A stretch of 64,000 bases of DNA from positions 62,001-126,000 of the forward strand of contig NZ_JAUSTI010000012.1 of the NCBI RefSeq assembly GCF_030812775.1, in the 5' to 3' direction. The DNA comes from Paenibacillus tundrae (GTDB lineage Bacteria > Bacillota > Bacilli > Paenibacillales > Paenibacillaceae). The notes beneath the pieces were generated by a model. The model searched no databases. It saw only the letters and a program-made list of their open reading frames with translations, and had not been told where the DNA came from. The translations under genes and the position numbers were made by a program. Positions 43,033 through 51,710 of this stretch are shown one piece after another; the first letter of the stretch is position 1; the number at the start of each line of letters is the position of its first letter.

Positions 43033-44115
43033 CTATCGCAGTGGGACGGCTAGCACGGTATGCAATAACTCATTGTAACGGATATGCTTCGTCACATACC
43101 CATGACTCTCCAGCCAACCGCACAGTTCATTGAGTAAGGGGAAGTGGCGCTCTCGAACAGCGCGTAGCCACTCTTCCTCTCCGGTGGTCTTAACTTGATC
43201 CGTAAATGCATTCCGGTGGTTAGCGTCTGTGAACATAAGGTCAGTAAGGCAGATGCGTCCCCGCGAGGTTAACACCCGCTGTATTTCCTCCAGTGCTAGT
43301 AGTTGCTGATCTGGGCTTAGATGATGGAAGGCGAAGCTGGACACAACAAAATCAAAGGAATCTCCCTCAAAAGGTAGCGCCAGAAAATTGCCGAGCTTTA
43401 CATGCATATCAGGATATTTGTGGCGACAGGTACGCAGCATCTCCCGTGATTGATCAATTGCCGTCATATCCGCACCTCGCTGTAACAGCCTTCCAGCCAA
43501 GTTGCCTGTCCCGGTTCCGATGTCCAATCCCTTTTCCCCAAGGATGGGCGAGATCCAATCAGCGGTCTGTTCAAGGGCTTCATCATAGTTCTGGTATAGT
43601 TCGAGTTGTTCAGATTTGACGTGTTCAGAATTCGCTCTGTTCGTAGCCTGCACTCTCTCATCATGGATGGCGGCCTGTGTATCGTAGTTCCAGCGGTCAT
43701 GCCAATTCTGCCTCGCTTCGCGCAAGCGGCGTGAGCTGTCTGCAAGCACATGAAGGTGACTGACTTCCAGTGGTCCGTCCTGACGATTCAGATCTATCAT
43801 GCGCTGGGTGGTATCCAGCATGCGTTTGAGTTCAATCCACTGGGCGTACATAACGGCTTGTTGCAGCTCTAGGTATTCTTCCAGCCGTTGCTGGTTACCT
43901 TGGTCAATCTCCCCAATGGCGTGCGCGATATCCTCAAGCGACATGCCGATCTCACGAAGTGCGGCGATGGTCTGTAAGCGCCATATATCATTCTCCGTGT
44001 AACTTCGGTATCCGTTGCCCGTCTGTTTCGCAGGGGATATCAATCCTTTTTCCTCATAAAAACGAATTGCCCTCGCAGATATACCAAGCCTGTCTGCTGC
44101 CTCCTTGATGTTCAT
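43033..44115 (-). CDS. MerR regulator fused to a SAM-dependent methyltransferase
   Basis: The 360-residue protein has an N-terminal MerR winged helix (1-70: IKEAADRLGISARAIRFYEEKGL) and linker helices (70-130). A C-terminal class I methyltransferase domain (about 170-358) carries the SAM motif LDIGTGTGNLAGRL at 197-210 and a motif-IV-like VSSFAFHHL. Typical MerR effector domains are absent; the enzyme domain takes their place. AGGAGG supports the ATG at 44115; an upstream ATG at 44151 lies inside the promoter and is rejected. The gene's own promoter has 19-bp MerR geometry, so autoregulation is likely. The methyl acceptor is unknown. Confidence 0.88.
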   Translation of the reverse strand: MNIKEAADRLGISARAIRFYEEKGLISPAKQTGNGYRSYTENDIWRLQTIAALREIGMSLEDIAHAIGEIDQGNQQRLEEYLELQQAVMYAQWIELKRMLDTTQRMIDLNRQDGPLEVSHLHVLADSSRRLREARQNWHDRWNYDTQAAIHDERVQATNRANSEHVKSEQLELYQNYDEALEQTADWISPILGEKGLDIGTGTGNLAGRLLQRGADMTAIDQSREMLRTCRHKYPDMHVKLGNFLALPFEGDSFDFVVSSFAFHHLSPDQQLLALEEIQRVLTSRGRICLTDLMFTDANHRNAFTDQVKTTGEEEWLRAVRERHFPLLNELCGWLESHGYVTKHIRYNELLHTVLAVPLR

Positions 44116-44139
44116 CCTGCTGCACCTCCTTCTACTTTC

Positions 44140-44170
44140 AGTATAAACCATGACGTTACGTTAAGGTTAA
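44140..44170 (-). promoter_or_regulatory. MerR-type autoregulated promoter of the fusion gene
   Basis: On the minus strand, -35 TTAACC and -10 TATACT are separated by 19 bases. The spacer holds a dyad around ACGTAACGT, part of the imperfect palindrome CCTTAACGTAACGTCATGG. The core ACGTAACGT also occurs in the other MerR promoter at 14023. Confidence 0.8.
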
Positions 44171-44451
44171 GCATTACTTTTAGATTATGGTATGTCATCT
44201 AACTCTGGAGGGAGCAGAGTGCGGCGACTTTTCGTTTCAGTTCAGTAGTTTTGTGCATTCGCAAAATTTTAGTCCAGTCTGAGGCTATGCTACAATATAG
44301 AACAACGTAGTCTTTACCGCTCATCCATTGATTCGTGAGATTTCTCTTGAAAGGATGAGTTGCAAGACTAGACCGTGAAACGAACAAACTTATCTCTATG
44401 GGAACGCTGCAATCCGCAGCGATATATTATTGCATGAAAGGTTGCGCGATT

Positions 44452-44949
44452 ATGTTAACAAGCCATACCTATACGATTCGACCATCCGAGATCCAAGATA
44501 CCCGTCAACTGATGGATTTGGATGCGCTGGTGTGGGACAAAAACACTTCACCTGCACCGTTTCAATGGCGATCCAGACAGCAATATCTACAGCACTGTCC
44601 TCCGGGTAGCCAGTTACTCGCAGTACAGGGTGAACGTGTGTGTGGTTATGTCGGTTTTCACCCAGCGACAGCAATGCCTGTTAATCAGCACGTGTATGAG
44701 ATTAATATTGCAGTTCATCCCCATGATCGCCGCTGTGGGATCGCGACAGCGTTGATGGATGCGATGAAGCAGCATGCGCGTGAGCAGGGAATTAGGAAGC
44801 TGCGGTTACGCGTTTTATCGTGTAATCCGGGGGCTATTGCTTTTTATACACAATGTGGCTTCTTAACCGAAGGTAGATTAGTGTCTGAATTTTATATTGA
44901 CGGGAAATATGTAGATGATATTCTGATGAGTTATTTCATCGAAGCATAA
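44452..44949 (+). CDS. GNAT-family N-acetyltransferase
   Basis: The protein of about 165 residues is a single GNAT domain. It has the acetyl-CoA loop HDRRCGIATALMDAM near residue 90 (RxxGxA pattern), preceded by the strand VYEINIAVHP, and ends AIAFYTQCGFLTEGRL, the usual motif-B region. The substrate cannot be told. The open frame reaches back to an ATG at 44398, but the domain begins directly after the ATG at 44452, which has AAAGG ten bases upstream. The SDR gene follows after 19 bases, so both are probably co-transcribed. Confidence 0.85.
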   Translation: MLTSHTYTIRPSEIQDTRQLMDLDALVWDKNTSPAPFQWRSRQQYLQHCPPGSQLLAVQGERVCGYVGFHPATAMPVNQHVYEINIAVHPHDRRCGIATALMDAMKQHAREQGIRKLRLRVLSCNPGAIAFYTQCGFLTEGRLVSEFYIDGKYVDDILMSYFIEA

Positions 44950-44968
44950 GCGCGAAGGAGGAATAACG

Positions 44969-45757
44969 ATGGATATGGGACTTCAAGGGAAGAAGGCACT
45001 TGTACTGGCGTCGAGTCAAGGGTTAGGCAAAGCGGTGGCAGCTCAACTGGCAGCAGAAGGCGCGGATGTGATGCTTGCAAGCCGGAACGAAGAGAAGCTG
45101 ATGACAGTTAAGGAAGAACTGCTTGCGGCTGGTGGGGGCGGACGAGTTGAATTTTGTGTAACCGATGTGACACGTAAGGAAGATATCGATGCGCTGATCC
45201 GCAAGACAGGTGAGTTATTTGGTCGAATTGATATTCTGGTGAATAATTCAGGCGGGCCGCCCTCAGGTACGTTTGAATCGTTGACTGATGAAGACTGGGA
45301 GCATGCATTTGAATTAAATGTACTCAGTTATGTGAGAGTAATCCGTGGTGTTCTTCCCTATATGAAGGAGAGCGGCGGCCATATCGTAAACATCGCCTCT
45401 ACCTCAGTGAAGCAGCCGATTCCAGGGCTAATTCTATCGAACACCTTCCGTACAGGTGTGTTTGGTATGGCGAAGACGTTATCACAGGAATTAGCGCCGT
45501 ATGGCATTCTGATTAATACCGTATCCCCAGGCCGAATTGGCACAGATCGGATACGTGATCTGGATGCTGCGCGGGCAGAGCAGAACGGAATCAGTATTGA
45601 AGAAGTAGGCGAGCAATTCCGTAAGGAAATACCACTGGGGCGCTACGGACAACCGGAGGAGTTTGCTAAGGCGGTTGTGTTCCTTCTATCTGGTGCCAAT
45701 ACGTATATTACAGGAGCTTCCCTCGTAGTAGACGGCGGTATGGTGCGAGCGCTCTAG
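44969..45757 (+). CDS. Short-chain dehydrogenase/reductase with atypical active site
   Basis: This 262-residue Rossmann-fold protein has ASSQGLGKAVA near residue 14 as a variant of TGxxxGxG, LVNNSGG near 90 (NNAG position) and the catalytic serine in NIASTS near 143. The usual YxxxK is replaced: the helix reads LSNTFRTGVFGMAKTL, leaving Ser and Arg where Tyr and Lys are expected. A family of SDRs with this SNT-R pattern exists, so it is not simply damaged, but classical reductase chemistry is doubtful. The C-terminus VVDGGMVRAL is normal. AAGGAGG precedes the ATG. Confidence 0.85.
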   Translation: MDMGLQGKKALVLASSQGLGKAVAAQLAAEGADVMLASRNEEKLMTVKEELLAAGGGGRVEFCVTDVTRKEDIDALIRKTGELFGRIDILVNNSGGPPSGTFESLTDEDWEHAFELNVLSYVRVIRGVLPYMKESGGHIVNIASTSVKQPIPGLILSNTFRTGVFGMAKTLSQELAPYGILINTVSPGRIGTDRIRDLDAARAEQNGISIEEVGEQFRKEIPLGRYGQPEEFAKAVVFLLSGANTYITGASLVVDGGMVRAL

Positions 45758-45814
45758 TATAGGTCTGAGTCAGGCGTTAGATATAATGGGAATGCTTACT
45801 CAAAAAGTATAATA

Positions 45815-45860
45815 GTGAAACCCCTCTATACCCGATATATCGGAATAGAGGGGGTTCATT
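45815..45860. terminator. Terminator after the SDR gene
   Basis: TGAAACCCCTCTAT pairs with ATAGAGGGGGTTCA around the inner CCGATATATCGG. A T-rich tail follows on the plus strand. Confidence 0.85.
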
Positions 45861-45970
45861 GAGTTTTAGATTATATTTTGCTGTCTCGGTGTAGAGTCAT
45901 GTTGGTTCCATCCATATCATAACTCCCTATAGAAGTAGAGGTCTATGAGACGGAGTCGTATGTACTTCAT

Positions 45971-46519
45971 TTAGCGCAACAGTTCCCATTCATGCTGTAA
46001 CATGCCATACACAGCGTGGTTCACGTAGCCTTTAGGCAGCTTCTCTGCTTGTCGAATGACACCCTCTAGCACGAATCCAAGTCGCTCTGGAATAGCCCGG
46101 CTACGTTTGTTATTGGTGGCCGAACGAATCTCCACTCGGTTCAGATCCAATGTCACAAGTGCATAATCCACGAGCACACGGCACGCACTGGTCATCAATC
46201 CTTGTCCCTCGTAACCTTTTCCAAGCCAGTATCCAATGCTTACGGAGCGATTTGTCCAATTAATTTCATGGAAGCCAATGATGCCTGCAAGCTCGCCCTT
46301 TAACCATACACCTGCGGTAAATCCACCATTTTCAGCACCTTGCTTCAAGGCATTGGTAATAAAGTTTGAGGTATGCTCGATTTCGGTCACATGATCCACC
46401 CATGGTAGCCAGTGTCTTAATTGATCCCGTGAACGATCGGTAAGTTCAAATAATGGCTTCGTGTGCTCCATCGAGAGAGGGCGTAGTTCGGTATATTCAT
46501 CCAATGAATAGGTAAACAT
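45971..46519 (-). CDS. RimJ/RimL-type GNAT acetyltransferase
   Basis: The 182-residue protein has the RimJ/RimL layout: ELRPLSMEHTKPLFELTDRS at the start, NWTNRSVSIGYWLGKGYEGQGLMT near residue 88 with the acetyl-CoA Q/RxxGxG loop, and RSRAIPERLGFVLEGVIR near 143. Relatives acetylate the N-termini of ribosomal proteins or other alpha-amines; the actual target is unknown. AGAAGG lies eight bases before the ATG. The DUF2164 gene lies upstream on the same strand and ends 34 bases before it, so co-transcription is likely. Confidence 0.88.
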   Translation of the reverse strand: MFTYSLDEYTELRPLSMEHTKPLFELTDRSRDQLRHWLPWVDHVTEIEHTSNFITNALKQGAENGGFTAGVWLKGELAGIIGFHEINWTNRSVSIGYWLGKGYEGQGLMTSACRVLVDYALVTLDLNRVEIRSATNNKRSRAIPERLGFVLEGVIRQAEKLPKGYVNHAVYGMLQHEWELLR

Positions 46520-46553
46520 GAGTGCAACCTTCTTTCTTAGTCAATTTAGGGTT

Positions 46554-46811
46554 TTAACGGGACTTAGGGGGCAGTTTGCGTTCTAATGCAAACAGATCCT
46601 CTTCCAGCGAGGCCATGCGTTGATTCGCCGTGGTGCGTGCGTCAGTGACGGCCTGATTATATATGTAGGGAGCGAGCTGGGTCATGAACAGATCCAGTAC
46701 ACCCCAAGCTGCCAAATCGCCCAGTTCTTCGCCGCGTTCCTCTTCGAAATACGACTGGATGGTGCGTATGGCGTCATCCTGCTGTTCTTTGGTCAGTTTT
46801 AGCGTGTTCAA
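46554..46811 (-). CDS. DUF2164 family protein
   Basis: This 85-residue cytoplasmic protein covers the DUF2164 pattern: LTKEQQDDAIRTIQSYFEEE, then ELGDLAAWGVLDLF and YIYNQAVTDAR. The C-terminal 25 residues form a charged helix. No function is known. The start codon is TTG, eight bases after GGGAGGG. It precedes the RimJ/RimL-like gene in the same direction. Confidence 0.8.
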   Translation of the reverse strand: MNTLKLTKEQQDDAIRTIQSYFEEERGEELGDLAAWGVLDLFMTQLAPYIYNQAVTDARTTANQRMASLEEDLFALERKLPPKSR

Positions 46812-47092
46812 TTGGGAAACCCTCCCTTAAATTCTGGTTTTACTACCATGCTACATGATTCGTGCGCACCCGTCAAAATGGTTATAGGCCTATCTTGAAT
46901 GCGTTTGATCCTGACTTTGGTGCCGTTCTTTATTGAACTCATCCTCCGTTAAAGGTATATTTAAATGAAACGCGTACGAAACTTTCCAGAAAGCAACATT
47001 ACTCTGGTTGATGTCTTCGTATATCTAAAGGATGATAGCGGAATTGCTGCAATTCCTGAAGCTCCAATCCATTTATGAAAGGTTTGATAGCT

Positions 47093-48814
47093 GTGGACAA
47101 TCGTACCACCCCACCTAACTTTATCAAAAATATCATCACCGAAGATCTCCGGTCTGGAAAAGTCCAGGAAGTTATTACCCGTTTTCCTCCGGAACCGAAC
47201 GGTTATCTGCATATCGGACATGCCAAAGCAATTTGGATTAACTTTGCGCTGGGCGGCGAGTTTGGCGGCAAGACGAATCTGCGCTTTGATGACACAAACC
47301 CGGTTAAGGAAGACGTAGAATATGTACAATCCATCCAGGAAGACGTGAAATGGCTCGGATATGAGTGGAACGAGAAGCGTTTTGCCTCGGATTATTTCGA
47401 TGAGATGTACAATCGTGCAGTCTTGTTGATTCAAAAAGGAAAAGCATACGTTGACGACCAAAGCGCCGACGAAATTCGTCAAATGCGCGGAACGCTGACG
47501 GAGCCAGGCAAGAACAGCCCGTACCGTGATCGTTCGGTAGAAGAGAATCTTGACCTGTTCACACGTATGCGTGCAGGCGAATTCAAGAACGGAGAGAAAG
47601 TGCTGCGTGCTAAGATTGATATGGCTTCGCCAAACATCAACTTGCGTGATCCAGTGATTTACCGGATTTCACACGCACACCATCACAACACAGGTGACAA
47701 ATGGTGCATCTACCCGATGTATGCTTTTGCACACCCGCTCGAAGATGCTATTGAAGGTGTGACGCACTCCCTCTGTTCCCTAGAGTTTGAGGATCAACGT
47801 CCATTCTATGATTGGGTCATTGCTGAGTGCGAGATGGAGAGTCAACCACATCAATATGAGTTTGGCCGCTTGAATCTGTCCCAGATGGTGACAAGTAAAC
47901 GGAAGCTGAAGCTACTTGTAGACGAAGGTCATGTAGATGGATGGGATGATCCACGTATGCCAACAATCTCGGGTCTGCGTCGTCGGGGTTATACCCCAGA
48001 AGCTATTCGTGACTTCGTATTTGAGACAGGGATCTCCAAGAGCCAAGGGGTTATCGATATTCAAACGCTAGAGCACTTTGTACGTGAAGACTTGAAACTG
48101 AAAGCTCCGCGTACGATGGCAGTTCTGCACCCACTCAAGGTTGTTATTACGAACTACCCTGAGGGTCAAGTGGAGTGGCTTGAGGCGGAGAACAATGTGG
48201 AGAATCCAGAGATGGGTAACCGTCAAATTCCGTTCTCCCGTGAGATTTATATTGAGCAAGATGACTTTATGGAGAATCCGCCGAATAAATATTTCCGTTT
48301 GTTCCCTGGCAACGAGGTTCGTCTGAAACATGCTTACTTCATCAAGTGTAACGATGTGATCAAGGATGCAGAAGGTAATGTGATCGAAATTCACTGTACC
48401 TATGATGTGGAGACGAAGAGCGGTAGCGGATTTACAGGTCGTAAAGTAAAAGGCACAATCCACTGGGTGGAAGCGAGCCAAGCGGTACCTGCGGAATTCC
48501 GTCTGTACGAGCCACTAATCTCGGCAGAAGCACCGGAAGTAGACAGCGAACCAGAGGTAGTCGTAGCTGGGGCTGAAGCTGAGGTTGTGGAAGAACAACC
48601 GGAAAAAACATTCCTGGATCAACTGAACCCGAATTCGCTTGAGATTGTTCACGGATACGTGGAACAGGAGATGAAAGAGGCGAAGCCTCAAGATAAATTC
48701 CAATTCTTCCGTCACGGCTACTTCAGCGTAGATCCGAAGCATTCCGAGCCAGGTCGCCCGGTATTTAACCGCGTAGTATCACTCAAAAGCTCATTCCAAC
48801 TGCCAAAAGCATAA
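47093..48814 (+). CDS. glnS: Glutaminyl-tRNA synthetase
   Basis: The class I synthetase of about 573 residues charges tRNA-Gln. Signatures are [14 protein letters not shown] (HIGH motif, near residue 28) and MVTSKRKL (KMSKS-like, near 264), with [10 protein letters not shown] as the GluRS/GlnRS-specific segment. The C-terminal anticodon-binding barrels are complete ([14 protein letters not shown]). An acidic, Ala/Glu/Val-rich insertion lies at about 480-510. The GTG at 47093 has AAAGG upstream; the ATG at 47075 lacks a ribosome site. Most Bacilli make Gln-tRNA by amidation and lack this enzyme, so the gene was probably acquired. No T-box leader is seen. Confidence 0.93.
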   Translation: MDNRTTPPNFIKNIITEDLRSGKVQEVITRFPPEPNGYLHIGHAKAIWINFALGGEFGGKTNLRFDDTNPVKEDVEYVQSIQEDVKWLGYEWNEKRFASDYFDEMYNRAVLLIQKGKAYVDDQSADEIRQMRGTLTEPGKNSPYRDRSVEENLDLFTRMRAGEFKNGEKVLRAKIDMASPNINLRDPVIYRISHAHHHNTGDKWCIYPMYAFAHPLEDAIEGVTHSLCSLEFEDQRPFYDWVIAECEMESQPHQYEFGRLNLSQMVTSKRKLKLLVDEGHVDGWDDPRMPTISGLRRRGYTPEAIRDFVFETGISKSQGVIDIQTLEHFVREDLKLKAPRTMAVLHPLKVVITNYPEGQVEWLEAENNVENPEMGNRQIPFSREIYIEQDDFMENPPNKYFRLFPGNEVRLKHAYFIKCNDVIKDAEGNVIEIHCTYDVETKSGSGFTGRKVKGTIHWVEASQAVPAEFRLYEPLISAEAPEVDSEPEVVVAGAEAEVVEEQPEKTFLDQLNPNSLEIVHGYVEQEMKEAKPQDKFQFFRHGYFSVDPKHSEPGRPVFNRVVSLKSSFQLPKA

Positions 48815-48880
48815 GGTTGATGAATGAATTAAGAGTCTGTTCATCAGCGAGCTGGTGAGCAGACAAGTTATAAATTTAAG

Positions 48881-48927
48881 AAGGGCATCTGTTGTCATGG
48901 TTGATCATGACAACAGATGCCCTTTTT
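48881..48927 (+). terminator. Strong terminator after glnS
   Basis: A perfect stem of about 19 base pairs (AAGGGCATCTGTTGTCATG with its complement) has a short loop and is followed by five T residues. Confidence 0.93.
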
Positions 48928-48952
48928 AGTTTTTTAGGAGGAGGATTAGGTT

Positions 48953-49263
48953 CAGACTCAGGCATAGACTAAGCATAGGTATAGGCGAGACTTTAGCGTC
49001 TGCACAAGCATGGGGATGAGCGTTAGCACAAGCAGAAACATAGGCATAACTATATGAGCATCAGTACAAATAGAAGCAGATGCATGACCATGAGTATCAG
49101 CCAAGCATAAGTATGACCAATCAGCATGAGCGCCAGCACAAACAGAACACGGCTGACGATAAGTTTCAGAAGCAAGCACAAAGATAGGCAAAAACACGAC
49201 CAATTGCTCCTGAGCATAAGCACGACGTGGGCATGACCATGGGCGTCAGCGTAAACATAAAAT
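48953..49263. repeat. Degenerate hexamer-repeat tract
   Basis: About 310 bases consist of loosely repeating six-base units of the type AGCATA, AGCACA, AGCAGA, GGCATA and TGAGCA, with phase shifts. Weak open frames exist on the minus strand but have no ribosome-binding site and encode biased low-complexity sequence. No gene is called. Confidence 0.65.
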
Positions 49264-49348
49264 TCGCGCATGAGGTAGGAGCCTAACGAATCGAGGACGC
49301 GCTATTTAAGTGTATTTGGATGTTCCAGCAACGTAATGAATCTTAGAG

Positions 49349-49411
49349 ACCTTATTTCGTCGTGTGACCTATCTTTTTAATAATTTGAAGGTCTTTTTCG
49401 CGAAATAAGGT
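49349..49411. repeat. Inverted repeat ACCTTATTTCG / CGAAATAAGGT
   Basis: Two perfectly complementary 11-base arms are separated by 41 bases, with further GACCT/AGGTC pairing inside. Related short blocks (CTGAGGTTCCTTAG at 49414 and CCTAAGGTTCGTTAG at 49463) follow, so this looks like a decayed repeat cluster. Confidence 0.55.
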
Positions 49412-49499
49412 TACTGAGGTTCCTTAGCTTTGGAATCTTCTGAAATTGTAGCAAATAAGACGCCTAAGGTTCGTTAGAATTAAAAGCAAGGCTGGGTTG

Positions 49500-49976
49500 G
49501 GAGGAAGGCTACACTTAGATGATTTATAAATCGTAATTCGCACCGCGTGCAGCTCCTAGCAAGCAGTGCCCTACTTCATGGCTACTGAATGAGACAATGG
49601 GATTCAACAATGAGAGGAGGAGGAGGGGGTAGAAGACTAGAGTAATACCAATGGGGTGGCACGCAGGTATGCTGAGATAGGGAGGTTAAATCGAATTAAA
49701 TTCTATATGTAGATTACTATTACGGAGTTGTTGTGGATACAGCTTACGTTAGAATTGTGGCAGGTGAGATATGGTGTTAACGTCTTTAATATCTCTAATG
49801 TCTTTTCGTCCATGCCAAAGACATCATCGATCAGATCACAAGATAAAGGTGAGGCCAAAGTGCTCGGCTCCCCAACAAACTTCTTGAGAAGTAGGCTGCA
49901 TCGAAGCATACTCACCTCTCTTGTCTACTCTCAACAATTAATCTTTATATCGTTTGTGAGTAGTAAGGGACGATGA
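49500..49976. other. Gene-free stretch with no convincing feature
   Basis: Two overlapping open frames of 70-80 codons on opposite strands (around 49703-49976) have no ribosome-binding site and no recognisable product. They may be remnants. I see nothing else supportable here. Confidence 0.4.
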
Positions 49977-50119
49977 TGTTACATAGTAACGAAGAGTTTA
50001 ACCTTACTCCTGCTCTAGTCTTTAATTTTGTTTTGTAACGGTAGTGTGTTACACCATAACGTAGAGCTTTATCCCTACTCCCTGTCCTTAATCTTTTGTT
50101 TGAATGTTTGAAGTTTTTA
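49977..50119. repeat. Tandem units of about 70 bp leading into repeat copy E
   Basis: The motif TGTTACA..TAACG.AGAG recurs at 49977 and 50047, and a third start, TTTACACCATAACGGAGAG, at 50120 is the left end of repeat copy E. Each unit continues with related CTTACTCC / CCTACTCC and TTAAT(C)TTTTG blocks. The first two appear to be partial, tandem left-end copies. Confidence 0.6.
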
Positions 50120-50310
50120 TTTACACCATAACGGAGAGGACAGAATAAAGCTGGAGAAGCGAAGCGCTCGCCCACAAGCTTTCTGCAAGAAAGCTGCATC
50201 GTAAGCATAAGCTATCCCCGGATTTTACCCTTTGAAAAAGGGAAATCCAAAAAATCCGGGGGTAACAGCGATCGGAAGATTGTTCTGTCCTCGGAGTGCC
50301 CCGTGTAAAT
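50120..50310 (+). repeat. Dispersed palindromic repeat, copy E (long form)
   Basis: The 191-base core runs TTTACAC to GTGTAAA in plus orientation and includes the extra hairpin AGCTTTCTGCAAGAAAGCT (about 50177-50195). It lies directly downstream of the MFS gene's 3' end, which starts at 50339 on the minus strand. Confidence 0.88.
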
Positions 50311-50338
50311 CAAGGTTTCAACCTTTGCCAACAAAAGA

Positions 50339-51565
50339 TTAACCATCACCCATTTCCGTCAACACAACAGGCTGATATCCATTCCGGCGATTAATCAGCC
50401 ACATGATGGCGAAGCCAGTAGCACCAATCAGTGAGAAGAATACCCCGATGTTGTACATAAGTTCAGCACCGAAGCTCTGGAACAACCAGCCGCCAAACAA
50501 ACCTGCAATGACACCAGATAAACCGCCCCACGCCATTGTGTAGACAGCTTGACCAGAGGAACGATACGGTCTAGGAATAAACAGCATCGTGAGCTGTGTG
50601 CCTACATAGAAGTATCCACCGAAGGTAATGGAGTGCATCAGTTGAATGAGTACCACTTCAATAGGAAGAGTAGACTCAGCCATCAACTGCCAACGGATGG
50701 CAAACAGCAGACTAACTAGGACAAGCGAGGCGAGCAGGAAGCTCATTTTTCTTTTTAGATATCGATCCAGCAGTAAGAAGACCCCGACTTCCAGAATAGA
50801 AGACGTGAAGATCGCCCAGCCGACCATTTGTTTGTTGCCGCCCATCTCCGTAATATAGAGCGACATGAAAGTGCTGTTCATCGCGTTAGGCACGGATACA
50901 AGGACGCCAAGTCCAATGAACGCCATAAAATAAGGATTGAACATCACCTTGCCGAATCGGCGGAATGTGACTACAGGCGTATCGGAAGCGATCGGTTGTC
51001 TGGGTAGAAATACCGAAAATGCAAAGGCAACGATGATCATACACGCGAACACGATCGATACACTACCTACGCCAAGACGATCAATTAACGGCCCAGCCGC
51101 CACCGCAGTCAGAGCCCACCCTAAGGAGCCCCAGAGCCGGAAGGAACCGAACTTTTGCGAGGTACCGTCAATGTATCCAAGGATCAAGCTATTGGTTTGA
51201 GCGAATAGTGGACTTTGAAAAAAATAAAAAACAATCATGGCTGTATAGATCCAGGCATAGGTAGGCGCATGAAAGACAGCTTGAGAGAACACAAATGTGC
51301 CTCCCATCATAATCATCAGAATAATGCGGATATTACGTGACTTATCGCTCGAGAACCCCCAGAACGGATTGGCAAACAAGGAGACAAACGGGCCGATCGC
51401 CATGAGACTACCAATCTCTAATTTGGTCATACCAATCTCCTGCAAGTATAATTGCAGAAATCCGGCGAAGACGGAGATTGCCCCATAGATGAAGAAATTA
51501 TATAGTTTCAGCGAGACCAAAGAGGGATCGCCTCTTCCGGGTGCATATTTATCCAATAGAGCCAT
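50339..51565 (-). CDS. MFS transporter (LacY/NupG-like MFS_1 group)
   Basis: The protein of about 408 residues has 12 predicted helices. Landmarks are KLYNFFIYGAISVFAGFLQ at the start, FWGFSSDKSRNIR after helix 2 (variant of the DRxGRR loop) and FGSFRLWGSLGWA near residue 132. These suggest the sugar or nucleoside proton-symporter branch; the substrate is unknown. The start is uncertain: the frame is open to 51739. The ATG at 51565 has AAAGGA directly before it, and a TTG three codons later has better spacing. It is divergent from mobA. Repeat copy E lies at its 3' end. Confidence 0.75.
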   Translation of the reverse strand: MALLDKYAPGRGDPSLVSLKLYNFFIYGAISVFAGFLQLYLQEIGMTKLEIGSLMAIGPFVSLFANPFWGFSSDKSRNIRIILMIMMGGTFVFSQAVFHAPTYAWIYTAMIVFYFFQSPLFAQTNSLILGYIDGTSQKFGSFRLWGSLGWALTAVAAGPLIDRLGVGSVSIVFACMIIVAFAFSVFLPRQPIASDTPVVTFRRFGKVMFNPYFMAFIGLGVLVSVPNAMNSTFMSLYITEMGGNKQMVGWAIFTSSILEVGVFLLLDRYLKRKMSFLLASLVLVSLLFAIRWQLMAESTLPIEVVLIQLMHSITFGGYFYVGTQLTMLFIPRPYRSSGQAVYTMAWGGLSGVIAGLFGGWLFQSFGAELMYNIGVFFSLIGATGFAIMWLINRRNGYQPVVLTEMGDG

Positions 51566-51710
51566 TCCTTTCAGGAGCATATTGTTCAATGTATCATTTG
51601 TTGTATAGGGATTCAACGTATAGAATAAAAGCAACTCTCTTATACCGGGTATACATAAAGTCACATCAAATAGAGTCAAATCGAAAATAATAGCATTGGA
51701 GGAGATCGAC

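Noticed and set aside
46812-47092. Possible T-box riboswitch upstream of glnS
   Set aside because: The conserved T-box sequence and a competing terminator/antiterminator pair are absent.
48958-49271. Minus-strand open frames with membrane-like translation
   Set aside because: They are the product of the degenerate hexamer tract and have no translation start signal.
49703-50208. Overlapping open frames of 70-87 codons on both strands before repeat copy E
   Set aside because: No ribosome-binding site or family resemblance; part of the sequence is the tandem repeat itself.
48953-50310. CRISPR array in the repeat-rich gap
   Set aside because: Repeats are degenerate and unevenly spaced, without identical repeats alternating with unique spacers, and no cas genes are present.
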